Positions 28,733-38,506 of a DNA stretch of 64,000 nt are shown in pieces. Position numbers and translations under genes: made by a program. Each line of letters begins with the position of its first letter. The first letter of the stretch is position 1. The stretch is from Rhodococcus sp. 06-235-1A (GTDB lineage Bacteria > Actinomycetota > Actinomycetes > Mycobacteriales > Mycobacteriaceae), in the NCBI RefSeq assembly GCF_002258785.1, contig NZ_NOYI01000013.1, positions 434,001 through 498,000 on the forward strand, given 5' to 3'. Below the pieces are notes generated by a model, which ran no database searches, was not told where the DNA came from, and was given only the letters and a program-made list of their open reading frames with translations.

Positions 28733-29584
28733 ATGCCGCTGACTCCAGCTGATGTGCACAACGTAGCGTTCAGCAAGCCGCCCATCGGTAAGCGCGGATA
28801 CAACGAAGACGAGGTCGATGCTTTTCTCGACCTCGTCGAACAAGAGTTGTCGCGACTGATCGAAGAGAACGCCGATCTACGCCAGCGGGTCGGCGAGCTC
28901 GATCAGGAGCTCTCCGACGCCAAGAGCTCGGTTCGGCAGAACCCGCAGCCTGCTCAGGTCGCGGCGCCGAAGCCCGAGCCGCAGCGCCCGGTCGATCCCC
29001 CCAAGCCGCCACCCGTCGCCGCGCAGCCCGCGCCGGTCGCTCCGGTTGCAGCGGCGCCCGCGCAGGGCGGCGACTCCAACATGCAGGCCGCGAAGATTCT
29101 CGGCCTCGCTCAGGAGATGGCCGATCGCTTGACCGGCGACGCCAAGTCGGAGTCCGAGCAGTTGCTCGGAAATGCTCGTACCAACGCCGAACGTCTGGTG
29201 TCCGATGCGCGCACGCGTTCCGAGGCGATGATGTCCGAGGCTCGGCAGAAGTCCGAGTCGCTGCTGTCGGACGCGCAGACGCGTTCCGAGACTCAGCTTC
29301 GCCAGGCCAAGGAGAAGGCCGACGCGCTGCAGGCGGATGCCGAGCGCAAGCACACCGAGATCATGGCGACGATCAACCAGCAGCGCTCCGTTCTTGAAGG
29401 TCGCATCGAACAGCTCAAGACCTTCGAGCGGGAATACCGTGTGCGGCTCAAGTCCTACCTGGAATCTCAGCTCGAAGAGCTCGAGAACCGCTCCTCCGCG
29501 CTGCCGGTGGACAACGGTCAGGACAACTTCAATCAGGACAACCAGTCGTCCGGGTACAGCCAGTCGTACGCCAAGGGCAACTGA
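28733..29584 (+). CDS. wag31: Polar growth protein Wag31/DivIVA
   Basis: A 283-aa coiled-coil protein that marks the poles and recruits the elongation machinery. The N-terminal DivIVA lipid-binding domain [36 protein letters not shown] is nearly canonical. A Pro/Ala-rich spacer (about 70-115) follows, then a long helix with repeated S-E-[AST]-[LM] and SDARTRSE units (about 125-245). ATG after AAGGGATCC. Candidate target of Ser/Thr kinases as in mycobacteria. Confidence 0.96.
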   Translation: MPLTPADVHNVAFSKPPIGKRGYNEDEVDAFLDLVEQELSRLIEENADLRQRVGELDQELSDAKSSVRQNPQPAQVAAPKPEPQRPVDPPKPPPVAAQPAPVAPVAAAPAQGGDSNMQAAKILGLAQEMADRLTGDAKSESEQLLGNARTNAERLVSDARTRSEAMMSEARQKSESLLSDAQTRSETQLRQAKEKADALQADAERKHTEIMATINQQRSVLEGRIEQLKTFEREYRVRLKSYLESQLEELENRSSALPVDNGQDNFNQDNQSSGYSQSYAKGN

Positions 29585-29663
29585 CGCGGCTCGGTGCGCC
29601 GATGCTGCCGAACGAGGCAGCATCGGGCCCGGTTGTCGCGTGGAGTGGTGAGCGAGGAATCAC

Positions 29664-29840
29664 GTGCTGGTCCTGACTCTCGGCGCAGCGGCGATCGGTT
29701 TCGGTTTTCTGGTTCTTGCTCTGATGACGGGTTCGGTGGTGTGGGCGTGGGCCTGCATCGGCGTGTGTATCGTGGGAGCAGTTCTGCTGCTGATCGGTGC
29801 ACTCACCGGCAAACGACCACCGCCGGAGATCGACAGTTAA
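29664..29840 (+). CDS. Small two-helix membrane protein (58 aa)
   Basis: A short GTG-started reading frame with GCGAGGAA upstream, encoding two hydrophobic helices (about residues 2-22 and 24-48) and a short Lys/Arg/Pro tail ending PPEIDS. It lies between wag31 and the ileS leader, where M. tuberculosis has the transmembrane protein Rv2144c. Function unknown. The clear start signal, composition and position support a real gene. Confidence 0.65.
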   Translation: MLVLTLGAAAIGFGFLVLALMTGSVVWAWACIGVCIVGAVLLLIGALTGKRPPPEIDS

Positions 29841-29867
29841 CATGTGCTCGATCTGATTTGTGCAGTT

Positions 29868-30129
29868 GATGTCTGGCATCGATCCGGCTATCACCGGGGA
29901 GCCTTCGGAAGAACGACGCCGATTCGAGAAGCAACGAACTCGGATCGGTGTTCAGTAGAACCGAACGGGTGAGCCCGTCACAGCTCGTGTGGAGAGGCTC
30001 GGTACGGCGGCGACACAGTCGACGCATCCGAGCAAGCGGGGTGGTACCGCGGTATCCGACGTCCCGATCGTCGAATGTCGTCCCCGTGCCAACTGGTGTC
30101 GCGTCTCGTACGCGGCCGGCACGGAGGAG
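29868..30129 (+). ncRNA. T-box riboswitch leader of ileS
   Basis: The canonical T-box sequence GGTGGTACCGCGG is at 30040-30052. The specifier region CTATCACCGGGGAGCC places an ATC isoleucine codon at 29890-29892, matching the downstream synthetase. CCGTGCC (30084-30090) is exactly complementary to GGCACGG (30118-30124), which abuts and overlaps the GGAGGAG Shine-Dalgarno. No poly-T terminator is present, so control is probably translational: uncharged tRNA-Ile binding would free the ribosome-binding site. The 5' boundary is approximate and no promoter stands out. Confidence 0.88.
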
Positions 30130-30135
30130 ATCGAT

Positions 30136-33100
30136 ATGACCGATTCGAGCGCACGTCCCGAGAACCCGTCCTACCCCCTGGTCGATTTGGCCGACGGCCG
30201 GTCGGGCAGTGTTCCGTTCCCCGATCTCGAGCGCATCGTGTTGCACGAGTGGGCCGAGGACGGAACCTTCCGAGCGAGTATCGACAACCGAGCCGGTGCC
30301 GAGGAGTTCGTCTTCTACGACGGTCCTCCCTTTGCCAACGGCCTGCCCCATTACGGGCACCTGCTCACCGGTTACGTCAAGGACCTCGTCCCACGGTTCC
30401 AGACGATGCGAGGCAAGAAGGTCGAACGCCGCTTCGGCTGGGATTGCCACGGCCTGCCCGCAGAGCTGGAAGCGGAGAAGCAGCTCGGAATCAAGGACAA
30501 GTCCGAGATCGACGAGATGGGCTTGGCGAAATTCAACGCCTACTGCAAGCAATCGGTGCTGCAGTACACCGACGAGTGGCGCGACTACGTCACCCGGCAG
30601 GCTCGTTGGGTCGATTTCGACAACGACTACAAGACGCTCGATGTCGACTTCATGGAGTCGGTCATGTGGGCATTCAAGACGCTGCACGACAAGGGCCTGA
30701 TCTACCAGGGCTACCGAGTGCTGCCGTACAGCTGGTACGAGCAGACACCCTTGTCCAACCAGGAGACCCGCCTGGACGATGCGTACAAGATGCGCCAGGA
30801 CCCCGCGGTGACCGTCACGATGCCGTTGACGGCTCCCGGCTCACCCCTGGACGGTGCGAACGCACTGATCTGGACCACCACGCCGTGGACCCTTCCGTCC
30901 AATCTGGCGATCGCGGTGCACCCGGAGGTGCAGTACGTGCAGGTGCGGGGTGCCGACGGTGAGCGTTACGTGCTTGCCGCTGCCCGTCTTTCGCACTACG
31001 CGAAGGAACTGGGGGAGGAGCCGGAGGTGGTCTCGGAGCACACCGGTGCCGAGTTGGTCGGACTCTCCTACGCGCCGCCGTACGACTTCTTCCTCGGCCA
31101 CGAGAATGCACACCGCGTGCTGCAGGCCGACTACGTCACCACCGATTCGGGTACCGGAATCGTGCACCTCGCGCCCGCTTTCGGTGAAGAGGACATGGAC
31201 GTCGCCACCGCGAACGGTATCGAGGTGGTACAACCGCTCGACGCGGGCGGCAAGTTCACCTCGTTGGTGCCGCCGTACGAGGGTCTGATGGTGTTCGATG
31301 CCAACCCGGTGATCATCAAGGATCTCAAGGCTTCCGGTCGCCTGCTGCGGCACGAGACCATCGAGCACTCGTACCCGCACAGTTGGCGTAGTGGTCAGCC
31401 GCTGATCTACATGGCGGTGCCGTCGTGGTTCGTCGCTGTCACCAAGTTCCGTGATCGGATGGTCGAGCTCAACCAGGAGATCACCTGGGTGCCCGAGCAC
31501 ATCAAGGACGGCCAGTTCGGCAAGTGGCTCGAGGGTGCGCGCGATTGGAACATCAGCCGAAACCGGTACTGGGGCAGCCCTATCCCGGCCTGGACGTCCG
31601 ACGACCCTGCCTACCCTCGTCTCGACGTGTACGGCAGCCTGGACGAGCTCGAGCGCGACTTCGGTGTGCGTCCGACGGATCTGCACCGGCCCTACATCGA
31701 CGATCTGACGCGACCCAACCCGGACGACCCGACCGGTAAGTCCACGATGCGTCGCGTTCCCGAGGTGCTGGACTGCTGGTTCGAGTCGGGCTCGATGCCG
31801 TACGCGCAGGTGCATTTCCCGTTCGAGAACGCCGAATGGTTCCAGACCCACAATCCCGGCGACTTCATCGTCGAGTACAACGGGCAGACTCGTGGCTGGT
31901 TCTACACGCTGCATGTACTTGCCACGGCCCTGTTCGACAGGCCGGCCTTCAAAACTGTTGCCGCCCACGGCATCGTGCTCGGTGAAGACGGTCTGAAGAT
32001 GAGCAAGTCCAAGGGCAACTACCCCGATGTCAAGGAGGTCTTCGACCGCGACGGCTCCGATGCCATGCGGTGGTTCCTGATGTCGTCACCGATCCTGCGC
32101 GGCGGCAACCTGATCGTCACCGAGCAGGGCATCCGCGAGGGCGTGCGGCAGGCGCTGCTGCCGATCTGGAATGCGTGGAGCTTCCTCCAGCTCTACGCCT
32201 CGACGCCGGGGACGTGGCGCACCGATTCGCCGAACGTGCTCGATCGCTACGTTCTGGCCAAACTGTCGGCCACCCGCGACGCGATCACCGATGCGCTCGA
32301 GGGCAACGACATCGCCGGAGCGTGCGACGAGCTGCGCACGTTCTGCGATGCACTGACCAATTGGTATGTGCGACGGTCTCGTTCGCGGTTCTGGAGCGAG
32401 GACGCCGACGCGATCGACACCCTGCACACCGTGCTCGAGGTGCTCACGCGCATCGCAGCTCCGTTGTTGCCGTTGATCAGCGAAGTGGTGTGGCGGGGCT
32501 TGACCGGTGGCCGCTCGGTGCACCTGACGGATTGGCCCGAGGCCGACGAACTGCCGTCGGATCCGGAACTCGTCGAGAGCATGGACGAGGTTCGTACCGT
32601 GTGCTCCACCGTGCTGGGTCTGCGTAAGGCGCAGAACTTGCGAGTGCGGTTGCCGTTGCCCGAGGTGACGGTTGCGGCCGCCGATGCCGAGCGCCTGCGT
32701 CCGTTCGTCGACATCATCGCCGACGAGGTCAACGTCAAGAAGGTCGACCTCACCGAAGACGTTGCCGTACACGGAAAGTTCGAGCTCGTCGTCAACGCCC
32801 GCGCCGCGGGACCGCGTATCGGCAAGGACGTCCAGACGGTCATCAAGGCCGTCAAGGCAGGCGACTGGTCCGAGGATGCCGACGGAGTCGTCAGCGCGGC
32901 AGGCATCGCGTTGCTGCCCGAGGAGTACACGCGCAAACTCGTTGCAGCCGAGCCGGAGTCGACGGCACCGTTGCCCGGAAACGCCGGCCTGGTCGTGCTC
33001 GACTCGGCCGTCACCGAGGAGCTGGAGGCCGAGGGCTGGGCCAAGGACCGCATCCGTGAACTGCAGGATGCGCGACGCAACCACGGACTCGACGTCTCGG

Positions 33101-33273
33101 ACCGGATCGACATCGTCATCGAGGTCCCCGAACACCGACAGGCATGGCTCGACACCCACCGTGATCTGATCGCCGGCGAGGTGCTGGCGCTGTCACTGGT
33201 CGACGGCCCCGTCGGCGACGAGGGCAGCGATCTCGGTGAAGGAGTTCGGGCAGCGATCACCAAGTCGTCATGA
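30136..33273 (+). CDS. ileS: Isoleucyl-tRNA synthetase (eukaryote-like, IleS2 type)
   Basis: A 1045-aa class-I synthetase that charges tRNA-Ile. The HIGH-type signature is HYGH (residues 72-75) and KMSKS is at 621-625. [12 protein letters not shown], the editing domain with [16 protein letters not shown], and a long C-terminal domain are of the eukaryote-like type that actinobacteria carry; this type is generally less sensitive to mupirocin. ATG 30136 lies 6 nt after GGAGGAG. It is controlled by the T-box leader. ATGA overlap with def. Confidence 0.96.
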   Translation: MTDSSARPENPSYPLVDLADGRSGSVPFPDLERIVLHEWAEDGTFRASIDNRAGAEEFVFYDGPPFANGLPHYGHLLTGYVKDLVPRFQTMRGKKVERRFGWDCHGLPAELEAEKQLGIKDKSEIDEMGLAKFNAYCKQSVLQYTDEWRDYVTRQARWVDFDNDYKTLDVDFMESVMWAFKTLHDKGLIYQGYRVLPYSWYEQTPLSNQETRLDDAYKMRQDPAVTVTMPLTAPGSPLDGANALIWTTTPWTLPSNLAIAVHPEVQYVQVRGADGERYVLAAARLSHYAKELGEEPEVVSEHTGAELVGLSYAPPYDFFLGHENAHRVLQADYVTTDSGTGIVHLAPAFGEEDMDVATANGIEVVQPLDAGGKFTSLVPPYEGLMVFDANPVIIKDLKASGRLLRHETIEHSYPHSWRSGQPLIYMAVPSWFVAVTKFRDRMVELNQEITWVPEHIKDGQFGKWLEGARDWNISRNRYWGSPIPAWTSDDPAYPRLDVYGSLDELERDFGVRPTDLHRPYIDDLTRPNPDDPTGKSTMRRVPEVLDCWFESGSMPYAQVHFPFENAEWFQTHNPGDFIVEYNGQTRGWFYTLHVLATALFDRPAFKTVAAHGIVLGEDGLKMSKSKGNYPDVKEVFDRDGSDAMRWFLMSSPILRGGNLIVTEQGIREGVRQALLPIWNAWSFLQLYASTPGTWRTDSPNVLDRYVLAKLSATRDAITDALEGNDIAGACDELRTFCDALTNWYVRRSRSRFWSEDADAIDTLHTVLEVLTRIAAPLLPLISEVVWRGLTGGRSVHLTDWPEADELPSDPELVESMDEVRTVCSTVLGLRKAQNLRVRLPLPEVTVAAADAERLRPFVDIIADEVNVKKVDLTEDVAVHGKFELVVNARAAGPRIGKDVQTVIKAVKAGDWSEDADGVVSAAGIALLPEEYTRKLVAAEPESTAPLPGNAGLVVLDSAVTEELEAEGWAKDRIRELQDARRNHGLDVSDRIDIVIEVPEHRQAWLDTHRDLIAGEVLALSLVDGPVGDEGSDLGEGVRAAITKSS

Positions 33274-33917
33274 TCGACGGCGACGTGTCGGTCGACGCCG
33301 TTCGTGAGCTTCTCACCGGGGCTCGCGACGGCGTCGTGCCCATCGTTGCCGCAGGCGACCCGGTGTTGCGATCGAAGGCTGCGCGGTACACCGGGCAGCT
33401 CGACTCGGAGACGTTCGCGGAGTTGATCGAGGTGATGCGCGCGACCATGCACGCCGCACCGGGCGTCGGGCTCGCCGCGCCGCAGATCGGCATCCCACTG
33501 CGGATCGCGGTGATCGAGGATCGGTACGACGTGGGTGGCGACGTCGGGCGCGTTCGGGAGCGCACACCTCTGCCGTTTCGCGTGTTGGTCAATCCGGGGT
33601 ACACCCCGGTCGGGTCGCGGACGGCCGGCTTCTACGAGGGGTGCCTGAGCGTTCCCGGCTATCAGGCCGTCGTCACCCGGGCCACCGAGGTGCGGCTCGA
33701 GTGCACCGACGAGACCGGGCGTGGGATCGACGAGCTCGTCCGCGGTTGGCCGGCCAGGATCGTGGCCCACGAGACCGACCACCTGGACGGCACCCTCTAC
33801 ATCGACAAGGCCGACACCCGCTCGTTGAGCACGAACGAGAACTACGGCGAGCTATGGTCCGATCCGTCACCCGAACGTGCGGCCCAGGCGCTCGGCTTCA
33901 CCGTCGATACTCGCTGA
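33270..33917 (+). CDS. def: Peptide deformylase
   Basis: A 215-aa metalloprotease removing formyl groups from nascent proteins. The three motifs are present: [18 protein letters not shown] with metal ligand Cys125, and HETDH (167-171) with His ligands and the catalytic Glu. Compared with the usual 170-190 residues it has an N-terminal extension of about 20 residues and a short C-terminal tail. ATG inside the ileS stop; dinB starts 2 nt after its stop. Confidence 0.95.
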   Translation: MIDGDVSVDAVRELLTGARDGVVPIVAAGDPVLRSKAARYTGQLDSETFAELIEVMRATMHAAPGVGLAAPQIGIPLRIAVIEDRYDVGGDVGRVRERTPLPFRVLVNPGYTPVGSRTAGFYEGCLSVPGYQAVVTRATEVRLECTDETGRGIDELVRGWPARIVAHETDHLDGTLYIDKADTRSLSTNENYGELWSDPSPERAAQALGFTVDTR

Positions 33918-33919
33918 CG

Positions 33920-35287
33920 ATGTCGAACATCGCCGACGACACCCTGCGGAGTCGCCGATGGGTGCTGCATCTGGACATGGACGCGTTCTTCGCCTCGGCC
34001 GAGCAATTGACCAGGCCCACTCTGCGGGGCCGTGCGGTTCTCGTCGGCGGTGCGGGCGGGCGGGGAGTGGTGGCCGGGTGCAGTTACCAGGCCCGCGCGT
34101 TCGGGGCGCGTTCGGCGATGCCGATGCATCAGGCTCGCCGACTCGTCGGAGCAGGAGCGGTGGTGCTGCCACCGCGGTTCGTTCTGTACTCGGAGCTGAG
34201 CCGTCGGGCCTTCGAGGCACTACGGGGACCGATGCCCGTTCTCGAACAACTGTCGATCGACGAGGCCTTCGGTGAGCCGCTCGAATTGGCCGGAGCGACG
34301 GTCGGTGAGGTCGAGCAGTTCTGCGCGGGCCTGCGCGCGCTGATACTCGCCGAGACCGGGCTGGTCGCCTCGATCGGTGCCGGATCGGGAAAACAGATCG
34401 CCAAGATCGCGTCGGGCCTGGCCAAACCCGATGGCGTCACCGTCGTCGCTCCTGGAATTCAGGCCGAGCTGATGGCGGCCCTGCCGGTGCGGAAGCTGTG
34501 GGGTATCGGACCGGTGGCCGGAGAGCGCTTGCGGCGCTTGGGAATCGATACCATCGGCAAGTTCGTGGCCACGCCGGAGTCGGAAGTGGCATCGATACTC
34601 GGGGCCACGATGGGGCCGAGTCTGCATCAGCTGGCGCGAGGAATCGACAATCGCGTGGTGGCCGAGCGGGCCGAGGCAAAGCAGGTCAGCGCCGAAACGA
34701 CCTTCGCGCAGGATGTCATCTCCCTCGCTCAGCTCCGACCGGCCATCGAGTCCATTGTCAAATCGACTCATCGCCGGTTGCTGAAGGACGGCCGGGGTGC
34801 CAGAACCGTGGTGCTCAAACTGCGCAAGTCCGACATGAGCATCATCACCCGATCGGCGACGTTGCCGTACGCGACTGTGGACAAGCAGACCATCGTGGCC
34901 ACCGCGCAGCGACTGGCGGTCGACCCGGTCGACGTCGGCCCGATCAGGCTGGTCGGGGTCGGCCTGGCCGGGTTGTCGGCGGTACGGCAGGGATCTCTGT
35001 TCCCCGAACTCGAACACGAGCCGGTCGTGGATGCGGCAGACGCGACCGAGGAGTCGCCTGCGCCGATCGACGCCGCTGGGGACGTTGTCGTCCCGGAGGG
35101 TCCGCGATGGCAGCCGGGCATGGACGTCCGACATCCCGACTTCGGTCACGGCTGGGTACAGGGTGCAGGGCACTCGGTGGTCACCGTCCGATTCGAGACC
35201 CGCACCACCGGGCCTGGAATCGCGCGAACCTTCGCCGAATCCGACGAGAACCTGGTCGTTGCCGATGTTCTCGACAGCCTGAAGTGA
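33920..35287 (+). CDS. dinB: Y-family DNA polymerase IV (DinB/DinX) with C-terminal extension
   Basis: A 455-aa translesion polymerase. Catalytic acidic residues are in HLDMDAFFA (Asp19, Asp21) and SIDEAF (Asp114, Glu115). The little-finger domain ends near residue 355, where RQGSLFPEL supplies a QxSLF sliding-clamp motif. About 100 further residues follow, with [29 protein letters not shown], a small beta domain resembling the Tudor-like tail of PcrA/UvrD. M. tuberculosis DinX (Rv1537, next to ileS) is similarly long. ATG 33920 fits the family start; no SOS box is visible. Confidence 0.92.
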   Translation: MSNIADDTLRSRRWVLHLDMDAFFASAEQLTRPTLRGRAVLVGGAGGRGVVAGCSYQARAFGARSAMPMHQARRLVGAGAVVLPPRFVLYSELSRRAFEALRGPMPVLEQLSIDEAFGEPLELAGATVGEVEQFCAGLRALILAETGLVASIGAGSGKQIAKIASGLAKPDGVTVVAPGIQAELMAALPVRKLWGIGPVAGERLRRLGIDTIGKFVATPESEVASILGATMGPSLHQLARGIDNRVVAERAEAKQVSAETTFAQDVISLAQLRPAIESIVKSTHRRLLKDGRGARTVVLKLRKSDMSIITRSATLPYATVDKQTIVATAQRLAVDPVDVGPIRLVGVGLAGLSAVRQGSLFPELEHEPVVDAADATEESPAPIDAAGDVVVPEGPRWQPGMDVRHPDFGHGWVQGAGHSVVTVRFETRTTGPGIARTFAESDENLVVADVLDSLK

Positions 35288-35309
35288 ATGTGGCGGAGCT
35301 GAGGAAACT

Positions 35310-35325
35310 CTGTGAGGTTTCACAG
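35310..35325. other. Palindrome CTGTGA-N4-TCACAG downstream of dinB
   Basis: A 6-bp perfect inverted repeat with a 4-bp centre lies 23 nt after dinB. The half-sites resemble CRP/GlxR (TGTGA/TCACA), but the spacing is 4 rather than 6, so a GlxR site is doubtful. It could be a short terminator hairpin. The rest of the 171-nt gap has at most a weak promoter (TTGTGG at 35340, CATAGT at 35365). Confidence 0.35.
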
Positions 35326-35458
35326 GTATGGGTTCTGGGTTGTGGTTCGACCGATCCGAGCTGACATAGTGGACTCCGGTCCGAGACGACCACTACCCGC
35401 AACGACCGACGAGTCACAGAACGATCGAGACGTGACTCAGAGTGAAAAGGACAAGCAC

Positions 35459-35974
35459 TTGAAGCTTCGCAACACCCGACGGGCAATGGTTGCCGGTATC
35501 GCCATCGCCGGTGCACTGACCATGACCGCCTGCAGCTCCGGTGGCGGCGACGAGCCGACCGCGACGACGACGACGGCTGTCACCACCTCGGCCTCCACCG
35601 CTCCCGAGGGTGGCGCGTACCCGCCCGCACCCACGGTCGAAGAGCTCAACACTCAGCTCATGCGCGGACTCGACCCCAACGTCCCGGTCGAGGAGAAGGC
35701 GGCCCTCATCCAGGGCGCGTCCGAGGATCCCGATCTGATCAACCAGGTCGCCGCGGCTGCTGTGGCCAACAACGCTCAGATCGAGATCACCAGCATCGAC
35801 GACCTCGGCACCGGAGTCCTCAATGCCGGAATCACCATCACGCTCAACGGGCAGGCCAACCCCGGCACGTTCCAGTTCGTCCCCGAGGACGGCGTGTGGA
35901 AGCTCTCGAAGGAGAACGCCTGCGGCATCGTTTCGCTCGCGCAGCTGACCAGCCCGGCGTGCCCCGCACCCTGA
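35459..35974 (+). CDS. Lipoprotein with MTB12-like C-terminal domain
   Basis: A 171-aa exported protein. MKLRNTRRAMVAGIAIAGAL leads to the lipobox MTAC (Cys25), then a Thr/Ser-rich linker and a domain of about 110 residues. TVEELNTQLMRGLDPNVPVEEKAALIQGA and FQFVPEDGVWKLSKENACGIV resemble the C-terminal domain of mycobacterial low-molecular-weight antigen MTB12/CFP-2. Function unknown; the fold is NTF2-like in size. I chose TTG 35459 because AAAAGGA lies 8 nt upstream and it gives a clean signal peptide; GTG 35432 is an alternative. Confidence 0.75.
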   Translation: MKLRNTRRAMVAGIAIAGALTMTACSSGGGDEPTATTTTAVTTSASTAPEGGAYPPAPTVEELNTQLMRGLDPNVPVEEKAALIQGASEDPDLINQVAAAAVANNAQIEITSIDDLGTGVLNAGITITLNGQANPGTFQFVPEDGVWKLSKENACGIVSLAQLTSPACPAP

Positions 35975-36003
35975 GTCCTGCCGATCGTCTCTGACCGAAC
36001 CGG

Positions 36004-36047
36004 AACTGCCGGTGACATCTTCTCCCGGGGAGATGTCACCGGCAGTT
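36004..36047. terminator. Strong bidirectional terminator hairpin
   Basis: A perfect 17-bp stem (36004-36020 with 36031-36047; AACTGCCGGTGACATCT and its complement) around a 10-nt loop containing CCCGGGG, followed by TTCGTCGTT. It sits between convergent genes and should serve both strands. Confidence 0.9.
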
Positions 36048-36072
36048 TCGTCGTTCGGAGGTCCGTTCCGAC

Positions 36073-36816
36073 TCAGGCACTCGGCGTGGCCGTTCGGATA
36101 CGGTCCGCCGCGGCCTCGGCGACCGCGGTGACGGTCGCGGGTTCGAGTCCGCTCTGATCCGAGACGACGATCTGCACGACGGTCGAATCGACCACGGCCA
36201 CCACGACGTCGGAGATCAACGTGAATCCCTCGCTGCTGGTGGTCAGACGTATCGACGAGGACGCATCGCCGATCTGCGACTGCTCGCGGCCGGCCAACGC
36301 GTACTCGACGCTCACCCCGTCGGCATCCGTGCCGGTGAACTCGGTGCACCCGGTCCACGCCTGCTGGACCGAAGCGAATGCCGCCGCGGCCCCGGATGCC
36401 TGGTAGCTGGCTGCGTCCTCGTCGATCGACGAGAAGTTCGGCCCCGAGAAGCGGGCCACCGCCGACGATGCCGCGCCGCCGCCTTGCTCCGAGACCGGCG
36501 CGAGTACTGCGGCGCACTCGGCCGGGTCGGTACTGGACTTGTCGGGTGAATCGTAGTCGGGAGCCGGGTCCAATCCCAGGTCCTGGACCGGGTCCGGAAT
36601 CGAGGAGAAGCCGTCCGGGAGGTCGCCCAGAGCCAGCATCGACGCGGTCAGAACGCCGGAGTCGGTGATGGGCGAACCGAGCAGGGGATCGGGAGCGGTG
36701 ACGGCGGTGGGAACCGGCGCTGGGGCCTGCGACGGCTCGTCCGAGCTGCATCCGGCGGCCGCGGCGATGCAGGCGAGTGACAGTCCGGCCAGTACGCGAG
36801 TGGTGCACCGTGTCAT
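36073..36816 (-). CDS. Secreted lipoprotein of unknown function
   Basis: A 247-aa protein with signal MTRCTTRVLAGLSLACIAAA and lipobox AAGC (Cys23). A Pro/Ala linker leads to a domain of about 190 residues with two conserved-looking cysteines (DPAECAAVL and WTGCTEF) and alternating beta/alpha pattern, similar in layout to the PknH-type extracellular sensor or DUF5642 families; the assignment is uncertain. ATG 36816 overlaps the stop of the upstream lipoprotein gene (ATGA), so the pair is an operon. Convergent with the MTB12-like gene across a strong terminator. Confidence 0.75.
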   Translation of the reverse strand: MTRCTTRVLAGLSLACIAAAAGCSSDEPSQAPAPVPTAVTAPDPLLGSPITDSGVLTASMLALGDLPDGFSSIPDPVQDLGLDPAPDYDSPDKSSTDPAECAAVLAPVSEQGGGAASSAVARFSGPNFSSIDEDAASYQASGAAAAFASVQQAWTGCTEFTGTDADGVSVEYALAGREQSQIGDASSSIRLTTSSEGFTLISDVVVAVVDSTVVQIVVSDQSGLEPATVTAVAEAAADRIRTATPSA

Positions 36817-37784
36817 CGGGCACCCCAGGTGATCGAGTCTCCGACCGTCTGCCGCAGCACCGTCGTGCTGTCGGGGTCCGTGTACATTTGTTCGCCGCCC
36901 GCGGTGATGGATCCACCGACGGGAAGTGGCTGCGTCAGATCGATGTCGAGGGTTCCCGAGCCGGTATAGGTGTACGACGCGATGTTCAGCGTGCCGGAGT
37001 TGTCGGGGAGGTTCCACACCGGTGATTCGGGTGTCTGCGTGATCGCGATGTCCACGGTCGCCCGATCGCCGTCGAGTGCTCGGAGCGTGACGGTCGTGCG
37101 CTGGTTCAGGGTGATTCCGCTCAGCACCTGCTGATCGACGGTCCACACTGCACCGACACCGATTTCTGCGTCGGGAAAGTCGACGGAGCGATACACCGCG
37201 GCGTTGAACGAGCGTTCGATCGCTGCCCTGGCGGTGTCGAGCGCGGCATCGGCCGGAGTGATGTGCAACGCAGTGATCGCTCCGGAATCGGTGGTCGCCA
37301 GCCGCGCCGTGGAGCCCTCCGACGCGGACAGCGCGTCGGTCAGACCCTCGTCGGGTGACGTGGCGGCCCCGATGGTCATGTCGATCGACCGTGTCGCCCC
37401 GGTCGAGGCGTCGTCTTCCGGTACGGCATCGGCCGTCGATGCGCTCAGGGGCACCGTCAATTCGGGACTGGAGAAGTCCTGCGGCGCACCGTCGTTGATC
37501 TGTTGCTGCACGGTGGAGGTGGTCGTGAGGTCGATGTTCTGGGCGTCCGCACCGGCGGTGTCGAAGGCCAGAGTCCGCCGCGGCTCGGTCCCGGGGTTCA
37601 CCACGGTGGTGGTCGTCGGCGTCACCGCGATGGTCACCTCGTTCGAGGACGGTGTCTGCTCGGGCGAGGGATCGGCATCGGTGCTCGAACATCCGGCCGC
37701 CAGAGCCACCGCACAGAATGCGGCGAGCAGACCCGAGCGGACGGTGCGGGAGCGGACGGTGCGGGAGCGATCGGTCGACTTCAC
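36813..37784 (-). CDS. Lipoprotein, DUF6263-like
   Basis: A 323-aa exported protein. A twice-repeated RTVRS motif (from a 15-bp direct repeat near 37738-37770) precedes the hydrophobic core and lipobox AAGC (Cys32). The mature part is Thr/Ser/Ala-rich with a beta-sandwich-like pattern. Alternating segments such as GVGAVWTVDQQVLSGITLNQRTTVTLRALDGDRATVDIAITQ resemble DUF6263 proteins, which have no known function. GTG 37784 is used; GTG 37790 is equally possible and no strong ribosome-binding site separates them. Divergent from lspA. Confidence 0.72.
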   Translation of the reverse strand: MKSTDRSRTVRSRTVRSGLLAAFCAVALAAGCSSTDADPSPEQTPSSNEVTIAVTPTTTTVVNPGTEPRRTLAFDTAGADAQNIDLTTTSTVQQQINDGAPQDFSSPELTVPLSASTADAVPEDDASTGATRSIDMTIGAATSPDEGLTDALSASEGSTARLATTDSGAITALHITPADAALDTARAAIERSFNAAVYRSVDFPDAEIGVGAVWTVDQQVLSGITLNQRTTVTLRALDGDRATVDIAITQTPESPVWNLPDNSGTLNIASYTYTGSGTLDIDLTQPLPVGGSITAGGEQMYTDPDSTTVLRQTVGDSITWGAR

Positions 37785-37861
37785 GGCCACCAGGCTACTG
37801 ACAGCCCGCACGGTAGCCGGTATCGCGCGGCACGGATGAGTGTCCGCCGCCGCCGATGCGC

Positions 37862-37867
37862 CATGAT
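37862..37867 (+). promoter_or_regulatory. -10 element of a leaderless lspA promoter
   Basis: CATGAT ends 6 nt before the lspA GTG at 37874, the same spacing as at metF, and no Shine-Dalgarno is present. The transcription start would coincide with the start codon. Confidence 0.45.
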
Positions 37868-37873
37868 GGACAG

Positions 37874-38506
37874 GTGATTGAAGACCGCGCCGACGACCCG
37901 ACACCCGAGACCACCGGTGTCTCGGCACCGAACGAGACCGCGGACCCGCAGGTGACCGATTCCGACAGCGCTGTCGCCGGGCCCGTGAAGCCACTGAAGA
38001 CTCGATTGCTGATCGCGATCGCGGCGGTGATTCTGCTGTTCGATCTCGTGACCAAAATTCTGGTCGTGCACTTCGTGAAGCCCGGGAGCCCGATCGAAAT
38101 CTTCGGCGACGTGGTGACGCTGCGGTTGGTGCGCAACCCCGGTGCGGCGTTCTCCATGGCCACCGGCATGACGTGGTTGCTCACGGTGGTGGCCGTCGCC
38201 GTCGTCATCGGTGTCATCAAGATCGGTCGGACGCTGCGATCACCGTGGTGGGCGTTGGGGTTGGGTCTGGTTCTCGGCGGCGCACTCGGCAACTTGATAG
38301 ACCGCTTCTTTCGCGCACCGGGGCCGTTTCAGGGCCACGTCGTCGACTTCGTGTCGGTCGGCTGGTGGCCGGTGTTCAACGTCGCCGACTCGTCCATCGT
38401 CTGTGGTGCGATTCTGCTCGTTGTGCTGAGCCTGTTCGGGTTCGAGCCGAACGGCGAACGCGTGACCAAGTCCAAGTCCGATACCCCGGAGAAGGCCGAC
38501 TCGTGA
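37874..38506 (+). CDS. lspA: Lipoprotein signal peptidase (signal peptidase II)
   Basis: A 210-aa membrane aspartyl protease that cleaves prolipoproteins before the lipidated Cys. Four transmembrane helices; catalytic aspartates are Asp143 (GNLIDR) and Asp172 (FNVADSSI), and VRNPGAAFS is the third family motif. An extra hydrophilic N-terminus of about 40 residues precedes the first helix. GTG start is probably leaderless. GTGA overlap with the RluD-type gene, as in M. tuberculosis (Rv1539-Rv1540). Its neighbours on both sides include lipoprotein substrates. Confidence 0.95.
   Translation: MIEDRADDPTPETTGVSAPNETADPQVTDSDSAVAGPVKPLKTRLLIAIAAVILLFDLVTKILVVHFVKPGSPIEIFGDVVTLRLVRNPGAAFSMATGMTWLLTVVAVAVVIGVIKIGRTLRSPWWALGLGLVLGGALGNLIDRFFRAPGPFQGHVVDFVSVGWWPVFNVADSSIVCGAILLVVLSLFGFEPNGERVTKSKSDTPEKADS

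Noticed and set aside
30136-33273. ileS as an acquired mupirocin-resistance gene
   Set aside because: It sits in a conserved locus with a T-box leader, its base composition matches its neighbours, and eukaryote-like IleS is normal in this order.
35310-35325. A GlxR/CRP site (TGTGA...TCACA)
   Set aside because: The centre is 4 bp, whereas CRP-family sites need 6; kept only as an unexplained palindrome.
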